The notes: generated from the letters alone by a model not told the origin. Positions 11,826 to 21,506 are shown, counted from the stretch's first letter. The stretch is DNA of 64,000 bases from Panagrolaimus kolymaensis (GCA_028622995.1 JAJQJQ010000002.1:10602001-10666000); one strand, 5' to 3'. Numbers and translations are program-made.

Positions 11826-14309
11826 ATGGTTTATCACCGTAAAGTTCGTGGGCAACCGAAAGTAATTAGGTGGGTAAAAGGTCCCCTTTATCAAAAGAAA
11901 GGTAATTTTTTGTATTGCTTCTTAATTACTTTTCCGTTTTTTCAGGTGAAAATAGAAGACCTGATGGTCATGTTACTCGTGCTCGGGCTCTCAGCAAATC
12001 TCCTAATGGTGCGTTTTTTTTAATTTACATTATTCCATGAATATTAATTTTTTGTTAATTTCAGAACTTATTGGCGCACCATCAACTAAACGACAAAGAA
12101 ATACTATTGTAAGTCTTTCTTTTTTCTTCTTTTTTCACTCTTTTTATTTTCTTGCGTTTTAGGAAGGCTCAAGTGATAATGATGGCGATTACATTGATAA
12201 CAATGATTATGGAAACACCGACGAACCAGCTGTATCGACTCATTTACAACGTAAACAAAAAGTAAGTCCCTTTTTTTAAAACTAAAATCTTTCTTCAAAC
12301 AATAATTTGCATAAAAATAATTATGAAATTTGTTTTTTAGCGTATTATTACTTCCAACAATGAGAATGATCATCCACTTGCTTCATCATTTCTTACTCCT
12401 CGACGTGTTCCTCCTATTCAAAGATCTTATTCATCATTGGTCGCAGATGAATTAATTGCTGAGGATAAAGTAAGTAATTTTTCTTTCATTTTCGATTATT
12501 AGATTTATTTTGTTTCAATTTTTAGGAACGAAAACTCAAACGACGACTAGAAAAATCTGGCGTTGATATGGAAAACAATGATAATGAAAGCTCAGACGAT
12601 GAAGAACAATTTGAAAACAATGGTAATGAAAATTCAGAGAATGAAGAAGGAACTGATCAATCGGAAGATGTATGTTTATGTTTATTTATTACAAATTAAT
12701 ACTTTTGTTATCTTTGAACTATTACATGGCTCAAATTTCCTTTTTTAGGGTGATATTGTCATTGATAATGATATGAATGGACAAGGTGATTGTAAATCAA
12801 TTAGATCTTCATCTTCAGGTGAATCATCATCAAGTAACCCATTTTCATCAAGTAGTTTATTTTCATCAAGTAATGGATCTTCATCATCAGGTCAAAGTAG
12901 CGATTCTGCTGTAAGTTTTGCAAAGGATTATTGATATTATTTTTACTAATGTTTTTATTTTTAAGGAAAGTTTTAATGTGTGCAACTGTATACCCGAAAT
13001 CATCAATGTTAATATTGCTTCAAATCTTACATTCATTCAGGTATGCTTTTATATTGATGAGAAATCATAAAATTGTTATTTTAGAAAGATGATGAACAAA
13101 GTGAATTAAGTGGATACTCAATGACGGATGAGGAATCTCTCGATGCTTTATCGGAATTAAGTGATTTTGAGTACGATAATGTATGGTTTTTTATGATTCA
13201 TTATGCAATCAATTATTAATAATTATATCTTTTAGGTTAGAAAATATAATGTTACTAGCAGAACGTCACCAATTTGGATCGAATGCTATAAGAAAATTAT
13301 TTCTTTAGAAAATTATGTTTCATTTTTTTGGTATGCTTTTTATGGTAATTCGCGTAATTATGTTTTTTGTTGATTTTTTAGGCCTAAAGTTAAGGAATTG
13401 AATGATAAACGAGATGAAATGATTTATGTTCTCAACAAACAACTAAAGAAATCTCGAAGCTTTTCAAATACTGATGTCTTTTATTTTAATGCTAGAATCG
13501 CAGCAATTGAATCAAATCTAAATATTCTTGTTCCAGCAATTACAAATTTACAAGTTCATTTCATCAAAGATTCAAATCCTAAAATGGTGATGTTTCGTGG
13601 TTACAAATATTCCAATGTTCCATATGACCCTAGAGGTTATAGTTGCACATATGAAACCGATCCCCTTCTTCCATGGTTTGGACCAGGATTCGGTTGTAGG
13701 GCAGAACTTATCCTTGATGAAAAAGGATTTCTTCAACCTGGAAGCTGTATTAGACATTATCATGACCGTGTTGAAGACGTATGTATTTTTTTAAAACTTT
13801 TATTTTATTAAATCAAAAAAAAACAACGAAAACTAAAATAGTATGCTTAATACAAAAACTTTTTTATATTATTTTCAGGTTGGTCCAACTCTCGATGCAC
13901 CTAAATCTGAAAGATCTGTGCTTGAGCGAATAACTTCTGATGGAGATGAACCTGGAAATCGAGGAAAAATGAACAAATTTCTTAAAGAAAAGTTAAATGA
14001 TTCTATGAATTACAAGTAATCAGCTTTTAAGTCAATTTAATCTCTATTTTTGGTTTTTTAGTATTGCAATTCAAGAAGCTAAACTTCATTTTGAAAATAT
14101 CAATGATTTTGTTGAAAAGTTTAAATCACTTGATTTTGTTGAACTGGAAGAATGTAAGTAAAATTAAAAAAATATATTTGTGCATTAATTTTAACCTTTT
14201 CCATTTTTCAGCATTTTCCAATTACTATAATTCCTTTAAAGAATGGATGGATTTCTTTTTGTTTCATGTAAGAATTGTAAATGTTCCAAAATGGGATGAA
14301 ATGAAATAA
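11826..14309 (+). CDS. Orphan 14-exon gene, 568 aa, acidic/Ser-rich middle and globular C-terminal half
   Basis: I do not recognise the product. Exons: 11826-11901, 11946-12008, 12065-12108, 12163-12261, 12341-12469, 12526-12669, 12749-12910, 12966-13040, 13085-13180, 13236-13330, 13382-13778, 13879-14015, 14062-14153, 14212-14309. All join in frame (1707 nt with TAA), with GT...AG introns mostly 44-100 bp. Residues 1-60 are basic and include KRQR near 55-60, a possible nuclear localisation signal. Residues 62-296 are low complexity: Asn/Asp/Glu-rich at about 138-190 and a Ser run (FSSSS-like) at about 200-235, probably disordered. Residues 297-568 look folded, with a Trp/Pro/Gly-rich patch (PWFGPGFGC) and amphipathic helices toward the end. 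The start is set by the acceptor 2 nt upstream. Frame retention over 14 exons argues for a functional gene, probably a nuclear protein (inference). Confidence 0.8.
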
Positions 14310-14329
14310 TTTTTGTATTATTTATTGTC

Positions 14330-14335
14330 AATAAA
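14330..14335 (+). terminator. Polyadenylation signal AATAAA
   Basis: AATAAA lies 21 bp after the stop codon of the 14-exon gene, a normal 3' UTR distance for nematodes. Confidence 0.65.
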
Positions 14336-14875
14336 TTTATTATTTCTGTTTGACTTTGCTTTTATATGTTCGATAAAGTTTTTTGAAATTTTCTGTTTAT
14401 AAAATCCAAAGAAAATGATAAGTACAATATCCTATTTAGTTTTAAAATTGTCAAAGTGACTTTACTTTAGCTAGCTCAATGAGCATGTTCATAGAAGAGA
14501 TGGGCATTAATGGGCTAAAAGACAGTAAGCATTAGATAGCTGTTCACTCTTTTCACAAACAATACGCAACAAATTATTAAAAATACAGGATGCAATGCGC
14601 CAGCTTTAAGGCTGACGCTTTCTTTCTTTTTTGTTTTAAATAAAGTAAAAATAGCAGCTTTTATTAGTTAAAAAAAAGAAATTTGAGAGGAAAAGTATGG
14701 TAATACTATGATAACAACGAGAACAAAGTTTTAGAGATGGGCGTGAGAGTGATTTGACAAGTAGCTGGTTGTTTTATACGAGACAGTGTAAAACGCTCAT
14801 TTGAATCATTCGAGTTGTTCTAAACACAAATAAGTCTGTAGTTGCTGAAATAATATACTTGAATTTCTTTGTTTT
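14336..14875. other. Intergenic spacer, nothing recognised
   Basis: AT-rich unique sequence between the orphan gene and the retrotransposon. I see no open frame, RNA gene or clear repeat. Confidence 0.5.
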
Positions 14876-14880
14876 CTGAG

Positions 14881-15092
14881 TGCTAAGGCAGCGGTTTATT
14901 TAGGCGATGATTAAATAACAACAATATTTATTAGCAGCTATCAGCTGGCACAAACACAAACAAGCGTACACAGTTACAGATACAGAAAGTGGCAAAAGTG
15001 AAGGCCATCAAGTTTTTAGGCTGGAGCTTCGCTACTCTCGCTATCCTTCCTTAGTTCATATAAAGCCAACCTGGCGGCAATTTGCTTTATCA
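14881..15092 (-). repeat. 3' LTR of the gag-protease element
   Basis: 212 bp with TG...CA ends. It matches the copy at 17039-17250 except for A/G in the CGCT(A/G)CTCTCG motif and C/A in CCTTC(C/A)TTAG. It is preceded by the CTGAG target duplicate at 14876-14880. Confidence 0.95.
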
Positions 15093-15101
15093 CCTTCCCT
15101 T
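15093..15101 (-). other. Polypurine tract of the gag-protease element
   Basis: On - it reads AAGGGAAGG, directly abutting the 3' LTR start (TGATAAAGC). This is the expected place of the primer for plus-strand DNA synthesis in LTR elements. A second purine run, AAGGGGA, lies a few bases further upstream. Confidence 0.65.
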
Positions 15102-15244
15102 AGTTGTAATCCCCTTACAACTATAGTCCATTTCGGGTGGCTTTTCTTTTGAACTTTGATCAACCTTCCAACCTTGATTCATAGCTCGACTTGCACCAAG
15201 TCTTGCTTCACAAACTTCATATTTGGTTGAACAACCGTAGCATC

Positions 15245-16723
15245 CTACAGGTTTACTCCCAATTGATCATGCTGTTCACTTTGCTTTTCTTTTCTTCTTT
15301 GCTTACAAACACAAAAGCATTGTTTAACACCTTTACCAGGTATACAAAGCTTATCACGATCACATTTGTTTATTGGTTTTAGCTTCTCTTGCACGAGCTC
15401 CTCATGCAGCTTTTCAAGCTTCAAGACTTTCTTTAGTCGCGGTTGAATAACTTCGATTCGGTTTAGACGCATGTTTCGTTGAGGAACTACATCGTCTTTG
15501 CACAATTTCAAGAAACTTATCCAGTTTCTACCAAGTAAGTTTGTTCCTTGTTTAACAACAACAAGATACAGCGGTTTCGATTCATGTTTTGTTTTCACAT
15601 CAACGGTGCATCCACCGAGAATAGGAACGTTTCGGCCCATGTAACTTTGAAGTTCAAATGTTGATTCTCGTAACTTTGGTTTTCCCAAAGCACACCACAA
15701 CTTCTTATTGACCACAGTTAAAGCCGCTCCAGTATCATGTTGAAGCTTCACACGACGATTGTTTACTTGACATTGGATAAAAGTTGGTGGTACATATTGT
15801 TGCTTCGCATAAGCTCCTGATGTTACTTGGCATACGTGTTGTACATATCCTTTATCACCTTCCCTAGAAGATGAACCATCTTCACGACGACCTGTACGCG
15901 AAGCACTGCCATGACGACCTGTACATGGGCTTTGACGAACATATTCACGACTACCTGTACGCAAATCATTATTACCTCCACGACAACCTGTACGTGGGCA
16001 TACACGAGAAAAATGTCCAATAATATTGCAACGATGACATCTCATATTCTTTGCTGGACAACGATCTTGGAATCGATGCGGTGCTCCACCACAATCACGA
16101 CATTTGTTAACTTTCTCGACGATGTTTATGTTGAAGGGTCTTGACTTTCCGTCGTCACCTTTAAGTTCTTTCGCAGCTTCTTGACTTTGCTCAAAACTGG
16201 TCGCAATGTTCCTTGCACCATCCAAGGTTTTCAAATCATGTGATGGCATCATCAAATATTCACGAAGTTTGTCGCTTTCAAGGCCACGGAGGATAGCAAA
16301 CACACCAAGTTCTTCTGCAGTCATGTTCTGCATTTTGCATTGTCCCAATAGCTGTGCCATATGACTGAAATAATCGTGAACACTTTGATCTGGCTGTTGT
16401 TTTTCGTTGAAAAGTTTCATGCGCAAGGAGAACAAATTCGGTTTCTTTGTAAACATGCTTCTAACAAGTACGATCAGTTCATTGTATTTCATAGCTTCGG
16501 GTTTCCCGTCGCTTGTCCAATCGATGATCTTTTCACAATTTTCAATACCGATGTGTTGTAACAACGATGCTACCTTGTCGATGTCCGACGTTAAACCACG
16601 AGATCTTATGTACAGGTTTAGCTGCATTTCCCAAACTTCAAATCTAACATTTCCTTGATACGGTTGAGGAGGCCACACAGTAGATCCTACTGATGGAATA
16701 GCTTTATGTTGATCTCCGGTCAT
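15245..16723 (-). CDS. Gag-protease polyprotein of LTR retrotransposon, 492 aa
   Basis: Structural and protease protein of a Gypsy-like (Metaviridae-type) element; Gag would package element RNA into cytoplasmic particles. Residues 20-190 form the capsid-like gag region (YQGNVRFEVWEMQL, then helical Leu-rich sequence). Two zinc knuckles follow: C208-x2-C211-x4-H-x5-C222 (spacing slightly off the usual CCHC) and C229-x2-C232-x4-H237-x4-C242. Residues 243-290 are a linker with repeated RTGR-like units. The retropepsin motif is D330-T-G-A, with LLGRNW at 396-401 as the protease C-terminal motif. Residues 402-492 resemble the linker before reverse transcriptase, then stop. The frame is intact, with no stops or frameshifts, consistent with recent insertion. 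Polymerase domains are absent, so it is not autonomous. The 5' leader is about 315 bp. Confidence 0.92.
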   Translation of the reverse strand: MTGDQHKAIPSVGSTVWPPQPYQGNVRFEVWEMQLNLYIRSRGLTSDIDKVASLLQHIGIENCEKIIDWTSDGKPEAMKYNELIVLVRSMFTKKPNLFSLRMKLFNEKQQPDQSVHDYFSHMAQLLGQCKMQNMTAEELGVFAILRGLESDKLREYLMMPSHDLKTLDGARNIATSFEQSQEAAKELKGDDGKSRPFNINIVEKVNKCRDCGGAPHRFQDRCPAKNMRCHRCNIIGHFSRVCPRTGCRGGNNDLRTGSREYVRQSPCTGRHGSASRTGRREDGSSSREGDKGYVQHVCQVTSGAYAKQQYVPPTFIQCQVNNRRVKLQHDTGAALTVVNKKLWCALGKPKLRESTFELQSYMGRNVPILGGCTVDVKTKHESKPLYLVVVKQGTNLLGRNWISFLKLCKDDVVPQRNMRLNRIEVIQPRLKKVLKLEKLHEELVQEKLKPINKCDRDKLCIPGKGVKQCFCVCKQRRKEKQSEQHDQLGVNL

Positions 16724-17017
16724 GTTGATATTACTCGTTGCTTTGATGGGTAAAACGATCCGTTTAGCTTGCTGTTATACTCAAAAAGTTGTTTCAGGGA
16801 GACTCTTGTTTCAAGATCTCGCAAAAGGTTACCACGCTGAATTGCTGCTGATGTTCTTTTCGGAGGAGTTCTTTAGTTGATAAAGACTTGTATCCCAGCT
16901 TTATAAACGTTCACGAGGTAGTTTGAATAGCAATAAAACAAGTTCCTTGTTTTATAAATCAAAAAGTTGTATTCTTTGACCAATAATCTTGCAATCAAGA
17001 TTATATTCAAGGTTCAG

Positions 17018-17038
17018 AAACACGCACCTCGTCACCAA
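17018..17038 (-). other. Candidate tRNA primer binding site
   Basis: Immediately inside the 5' LTR the - strand reads TTGGTGACGAGGTGCG. TGG complements the tRNA CCA end and GACGAGG would match the acceptor 5' strand of a serine tRNA, as in eukaryotic tRNA-Ser(GCU). The match to tRNA-Ser is from memory and tentative; the position is as expected for a PBS. Confidence 0.5.
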
Positions 17039-17250
17039 TGCTAAGGCAGCGGTTTATTTAGGCGATGATTAAATAACAACAATATTTATTAGCAGCTATC
17101 AGCTGGCACAAACACAAACAAGCGTACACAGTTACAGATACAGAAAGTGGCAAAAGTGAAGGCCATCAAGTTTTTAGGCTGGAGCTTCGCTGCTCTCGCT
17201 ATCCTTCATTAGTTCATATAAAGCCAACCTGGCGGCAATTTGCTTTATCA
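17039..17250 (-). repeat. 5' LTR of the gag-protease element
   Basis: 212 bp, promoter-bearing LTR relative to the - strand frame. It is followed on the + map by the CTGAG target duplicate at 17251-17255. It differs from the partner LTR at two positions. Confidence 0.95.
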
Positions 17251-17330
17251 CTGAGAATCAACTGTTAACCCAACATACATGGGCAAGTGGGTGTGTCGAG
17301 ATTTTTTTTCTTGCGGTACCTCAAGAAATT

Positions 17331-17400
17331 TAACAAAGTGTTACGAAGTGTAACGAAGTTTAACAAAGTGCTACAAAGTGCTACAAAGTGTTACAAAGTG
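17331..17400. repeat. 10-bp tandem repeat, 7 copies
   Basis: Seven consecutive decamers fit YTACAAAGTG (for example TAACAAAGTG, CTACAAAGTG, TTACAAAGTG); an eighth degenerate unit follows. The period is one DNA helical turn. It lies about 45 bp inside the candidate left inverted repeat, where subterminal repeats of DNA transposons often occur. Confidence 0.85.
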
Positions 17401-18050
17401 CTATAGAGCTTTGTAATATTGCGCAGATTGATAAAAGCAATATGCGAGTATTTTCCACGTTTTTGGTTTTTAATATTATATTAGAGTTTCCTTATTTTAT
17501 TTGTCAAAAAGAATATGATACCATTAAAATTAAACTTTTCGTTATTTTATTCGTGTAATGCTTGTATGCTTTTACTTAATGAACTTAATAACCGTTCTAT
17601 TCCTAGCTTGGCGGACGGATAATGAATTAGAGAATTAGTTTGTAAGCTTAAACTTAAGGGTTGCAAATTGCAATGTAAAAATGATGATTCTTACACAATT
17701 ATGCTTTTTAAATTGCATCCGAAAAATGCAAAGCCATTAATGACCCCGCATTTTGCTTATAACTGATTTATTTAAAAAAGATTTTATGGTAATTCTAAAT
17801 TTGATTTGAAATTTGACGATAGCAAGCTTAGTTATTTCAAAGAAGGTAAGAGCGAGATGACAATGATCGAATTTTTACAAAAGGAAGGCAAAACACAAAT
17901 GATGACCCTGCAATTCATCCCCATGCTTTAATATAATTAAAAATAAATAAAAATGACAAATCAATTAATGCAAAGCTTACTGATTTTAAATATGCTCATC
18001 TTGATGCTCATGGAGATCCAAAAAAGGAGTGATCTTAAAGGGCCCTGTTT
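17401..18050. other. AT-rich unique sequence, no gene seen
   Basis: No convincing coding frame or RNA gene. A 65-codon frame starting at 17953 runs into the foldback and is not supported by splice or coding signals. Confidence 0.5.
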
Positions 18051-18153
18051 ATTTCATCTTTTTTTCAAACACGCGGCTGGATATTCGACCCCGCAAAGTG
18101 TGGGCGCTTGTGGGGACGAATATCCAGCCGCGTGTTTGAAAAAAAGATGAAAT
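18051..18153. repeat. Large perfect foldback, 37-bp arms
   Basis: Arm 18051-18087 (starts ATTTCATC, ends GGATATTCG) is the exact inverse of 18117-18153. After one A/A mismatch, pairing continues into the loop (CCCCGCAA with TTGTGGGG, one G-U pair), giving about 45 paired positions and a loop of about 11 nt. The inner half is GC-rich against an AT-rich background. It may be a small foldback or MITE-type element, or a structured RNA or double-stranded RNA source. It is on neither strand of any coding frame I support. Confidence 0.85.
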
Positions 18154-18858
18154 GAATATGTTCCTTTAATTTAGTTTTAGAATAGTTTTGTTTATTTTTA
18201 ATCATTTTAAATAATCGATTGAAATAAATCTTAGAAGAAAAAAAGAAAAATAATTCACTGTTTTTTTCTTATATTTGCTATGAATGAAGAAAAAAAATAA
18301 GTGACAAATTCTCTTAGGTAATGAAAAAAATAAAAGAAAAATCCTAACTTTTTGGAGAAGAGTATATGCTTCACTTTTACTCTATAATCTTCGAATAAAA
18401 AAGCGCTCTCTAAAAAAATATGTATTGCAAAAATTTGATTCGCAAAAATTATGAATTTTAAGGCATAATGAAGCATTTAGCGGACTTTTACTTCTGAAAA
18501 GAAAATAAAAAGTTCTATGTAAAAAAGTGGAAAGTCAAATATTTTCTTTCTTTCGTTGAGAAAAATACAACCGACGACTTTTTTGTTTTTATCAAAAAAC
18601 GAAAACGACAAATAATAGAATGGAAATATGGGGAAATATTAGTTTAAAAATAGAATTTTGTTCCATTTTTAGTAACAAATTAATGAAAAAAGATGCTCAA
18701 AGTTCACAAAATAAATTTTTGAAATTTTTGAAATATAAATTAACTTTTAGTTTTTTGGAAAAAAAATTTTTTTGGTGGAAAAACAAGCATTTTTCAAAAT
18801 TTCTAAAATTTTTAGCGGTACGTCGGCAAAAAACCCAGCGGTACGCCAGTACGTCAGG
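18154..18858. other. AT-rich unique sequence, no gene seen
   Basis: Long A/T runs; frames here are Lys/Phe-rich and look like chance. Near 18820-18858 GTACGTC and GTACGCC words recur (GCGGTACGTCGGC, GCGGTACGCCAGTACGTC), suggesting repeat-element sequence. Confidence 0.45.
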
Positions 18859-18880
18859 AGGGTGTGTCAAAACACACCCT
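18859..18880. repeat. Short hairpin AGGGTGTGT/ACACACCCT
   Basis: Perfect 9-bp arms (18859-18867 and 18872-18880) with a 4-nt loop CAAA. A third copy of ACACACCCT follows at about 18882-18890. It adjoins the candidate right inverted repeat. Confidence 0.75.
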
Positions 18881-18929
18881 AACACACCCTGTGCCCATGT
18901 ATGTAACCCAATAATTTATTTAAAGAAAC

Positions 18930-18935
18930 TTTATT
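18930..18935 (-). terminator. Polyadenylation signal of the kinase gene
   Basis: AATAAA on - about 185 bp after the stop at 19120. A GTAAGT and a TTTTCAG in the 3' flank could define a 3' UTR intron (inference). Confidence 0.4.
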
Positions 18936-19119
18936 AATTATACATACTAACAAACAAAAAAGTTACAAAACCAAGAAAATATTTATGAAAAACACTTATT
19001 TCAACAATCAATAAATCAAAAATAACGATCCCGAACAAGAAAGAACCTGAAAAATAAATAATATTTTAAAATGTTTCAAATTTAAAGATATAACTTACTT
19101 TTATATTTAGTAAAAATTA

Positions 19120-20535
19120 TTAATATCTAGAACCAGCATCACCAGCAGCAGTTGGAAAGGGCATTCTTTTTCTTTTGATTGATGGACCATTTCCTTCCTC
19201 TATTTCAGTTCTTCTATCGAATATTTCAAGAGTATAAGGATTATACATATTACAAGGAAAAGATGCAATTGAAATTTTTAATAGACTTTTTAAGTATTTA
19301 ATGTTTGGAATTCTTATCGAAGTTTTTTCAAGTGATGCACCTTTAATATCATCAACACTTAAAATACCTTTGTCATCTTCTTTGCAATCATTATCAACAT
19401 AACCAGGTTTGAATGATGGAATTTGAGAAACTTCTTTGAAAAAAACATGCGAACTAATTTTTGTGAGTCGATTTGATGGCTTGATTTTCATTAGATCATG
19501 AACATATTTATTAGCAGCTTCATTTTCGATTTGAATCGTTTTTGCGAGTAATGGACCAATCAAAGGAAGAGCATGTCGAAAAATTAATTTTTCAGTTATA
19601 AAATGTGCGACAACGACTCCATAAGACCATAAATCAGAAGATAAGCCAGCTTTAATACCCATAAATACTTCAGGAGCTTGAAAACAAATTGAACCTTGAG
19701 GAAGCTTTTCTTTTTTCTCTATTTTTCTTTTTCTCTTTCCTTTTTCTTTTTGTTCAATCAATCGTGAATTGTTAAAATCGAAGAGCCGTGCTTGTCCATC
19801 ATATGTCAAAGCAATGTTGTCAGTTTTGAGATCGCTGAAAATAATTAAGTTTAGTAGAGTAATATTTAAAGAAAACTCACCCATGAGTTAATTTGTTTTT
19901 ATGAAGGAATTCAAGACCGCGTGCAATTTGCCAAAGAATAGTTCGTTTTGCTTCCAATGAAATCGTTGATTTTTCTTCGACCAAATGATACCATAAAGTT
20001 CCACCACCAACGTATTGCATAAGTATAATCCATTCAGAAAAATAATTATATCCACTGAAAAGCAGCTTTGGAAAATATTTAGATCCTTCACCATCGAGAG
20101 AGAGAACACGAACTTCAGCTTCAATATCTTTTGCGGTTGCGCCAACTTTATAAAATTTTTGAACAAATGTTGGAGGACTTCTATCGACGTCGGATGTATA
20201 AACATGACCAAAGGAACCACAACCCAAATATTCTTTTTTCTTCGCTCTATATATAAAATGACAACATACACCTTTGATTGCCCTGCTAAAAACAAATGTT
20301 GTTAAATTATAAAATAAAAATATAAGAATTCTTTTTTCTTTCTTAAGAAAAATATTTACTTTCATTAATAATTAAAAATATTTTTATTAGAATATTATGG
20401 TTTTGAAATTTTTTTTAGTCTTTGAAGTTTTTTTTCTTAAAATTTTACTCACAATTTGTTATCAGTTTCGGATGGTATGCATTTCCACCATTTATTTCCA
20501 TGATCTTCAAAAAAATTTTTCGAAGGATTATTCAT
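19120..20535 (-). CDS. Protein kinase, 400 aa, 3 exons, HGD and DFN motif variants
   Basis: Exons on -: 20535-20453, 20285-19881, 19834-19120; all join in frame (1203 nt with TAA). Kinase landmarks in order: glycine loop G49-x-G-x-F-G54, candidate ATP-binding Lys71 (VQKFYK), a candidate helix-C Glu at 83-85, hinge region near YVGGGTLW (119-126), catalytic loop H162-G-D164-L-K166-T-D-N169, metal motif D182-F-N184, and A216-P-E218 followed by SDLWSYGVVV. The catalytic Asp, Lys and Asn are kept, but the usual HRD is HGD and DFG is DFN. The activation segment carries a Lys/Arg/Glu-rich insert (190-206). Residues 300-400 are a tail with a basic KRKR near 382-385. The missing HRD Arg suggests activation-loop phosphorylation is not needed. 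It may be active or weakly active; substrate unknown. A broken paralogue lies at 29540-30180. Confidence 0.85.
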
Positions 20536-21506
20536 TTCGTCGATAGCGTAAAAATACAATTTGATGGATTTTGTTGAACAAAAAAGAGGCAAAACTTTTT
20601 TTTAAAGAAAACTTCTTTTTTATTCCCAACAAAAATTTGCATCGTTACTGTTTATTAATTCGCTATAAAAAGTTAATGTTTTATCATAAAAAAATTTTTA
20701 TTTGCTTATATCGGGCGTTTACTAAATTACAAAAATATTTGGAAGATTCGATTTTGTTTATTGTTGATATTTATGTTTAATTTAATAAAGTAAAAAAATT
20801 TGTATTGCTCTAAAAGTTGTTGTTGATTCACCAACACCAAAAGCTCATGCTTTTGGTTTATCTTTGAATTTTTGTTATTGTTTAATTTTTCGTTATTTGT
20901 TTTGTGTAAATAAATTTTTAAAAGTCTGTGTAAACTTTATTTTGTGTGAAAGCATTCGATTTAAGAAATGCATTATTCAACAGCAACAACGAGTGAAACA
21001 ACAGTATCCCATTCGATTGATTTTGAATCTCGATCGCAGGAAACTTTGTGAAGGTTAGGATTCTCGCGACGGCTATAGTTGTATTTTCAATCACTTAATT
21101 TTTGTCCAATGATTGCGTCGTTTAAAAAATTTTCTATTTGGTTTTAACATTGGTTATTTATTGTAACTCCATGAAATTTCAAAGTAAGGATTGAGTCTCA
21201 AGATAAACGAGCGCATTTTTCTTGCTTTTTGTTTTCGCATAACAAATTAAAGTTGCATCATCAACTAATGATTGAAGATGTAAAAACTGAAGCTGCATTT
21301 TAAGTTTCTGCGATGTTTAGGTACATACAAAAATAAACGTTAAAATCTTTATGGATGAAAGTTGTCTTTTGAAAACAAAGGCACTTGTTAATATTCTCTT
21401 AGCTTAAGTATGGTGGGCATTTTTTTCAAGGATGAATGATTATCACACGCGATTTACCCGTTTTTCACTTCTCATTTATTAAATTGAAACGATTTTCAAT
21501 TCACTG
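20536..21506. other. Intergenic, with a weak + strand exon candidate
   Basis: Mostly AT-rich. A 27-codon frame at 20968-21051 (starts MHYSTATTSETT, ends SRSQETL) follows TTTAAG and has a coding-like composition. A short frame near 21260-21302 (HHQLMIEDVKTEAAF, then stop) is similar in look. I could not join them by splice sites, so they may be remnants of a lost gene. Nothing else is supported. Confidence 0.3.

Larger units (their letters stand above)
14881..17250 (-). mobile_element. Young LTR retrotransposon, gag-protease only (non-autonomous), 2370 bp
   Basis: Two direct 212-bp LTRs (14881-15092 and 17039-17250) differ at only two positions. They bound an internal region with one intact frame on -. 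The whole element is flanked by CTGAG direct repeats (14876-14880 and 17251-17255). On the - strand the LTR starts TGATAAAGC and ends CTTAGCA, with a TATA-like TTTATATGAA near its start and AATAAATA toward its end. A primer binding site candidate follows the 5' LTR and a purine tract precedes the 3' LTR. Reverse transcriptase, RNase H and integrase are missing: only about 150 bp separate the end of the frame from the 3' LTR. Mobilisation would need enzymes from a full-length relative. Confidence 0.93.
17273..18904. mobile_element. Possible non-autonomous DNA transposon remnant with inverted ends
   Basis: ACATACATGGGCA at 17273-17285, followed by a GGGTGTGT stretch up to 17296, recurs inverted at 18892-18904 next to ACACACCCT. 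Between them lie a 10-bp tandem repeat (17331-17400), a large foldback (18051-18153) and a small hairpin (18859-18880). No transposase-like frame is present and I could not find a target-site duplication, so the outer limits are uncertain. It could also be two unrelated insertions of one short repeat in opposite orientation. Confidence 0.35.

Noticed and set aside
15191..16658. Several + strand frames and a second - strand frame within the gag region
   Set aside because: They overlap the intact 492-aa gag-protease frame and are its shadows in other frames.
18620..18937. 105-codon + frame over the AGGGTGTGT hairpin
   Set aside because: Lys/Phe-rich, runs through inverted repeats, no start or splice context.
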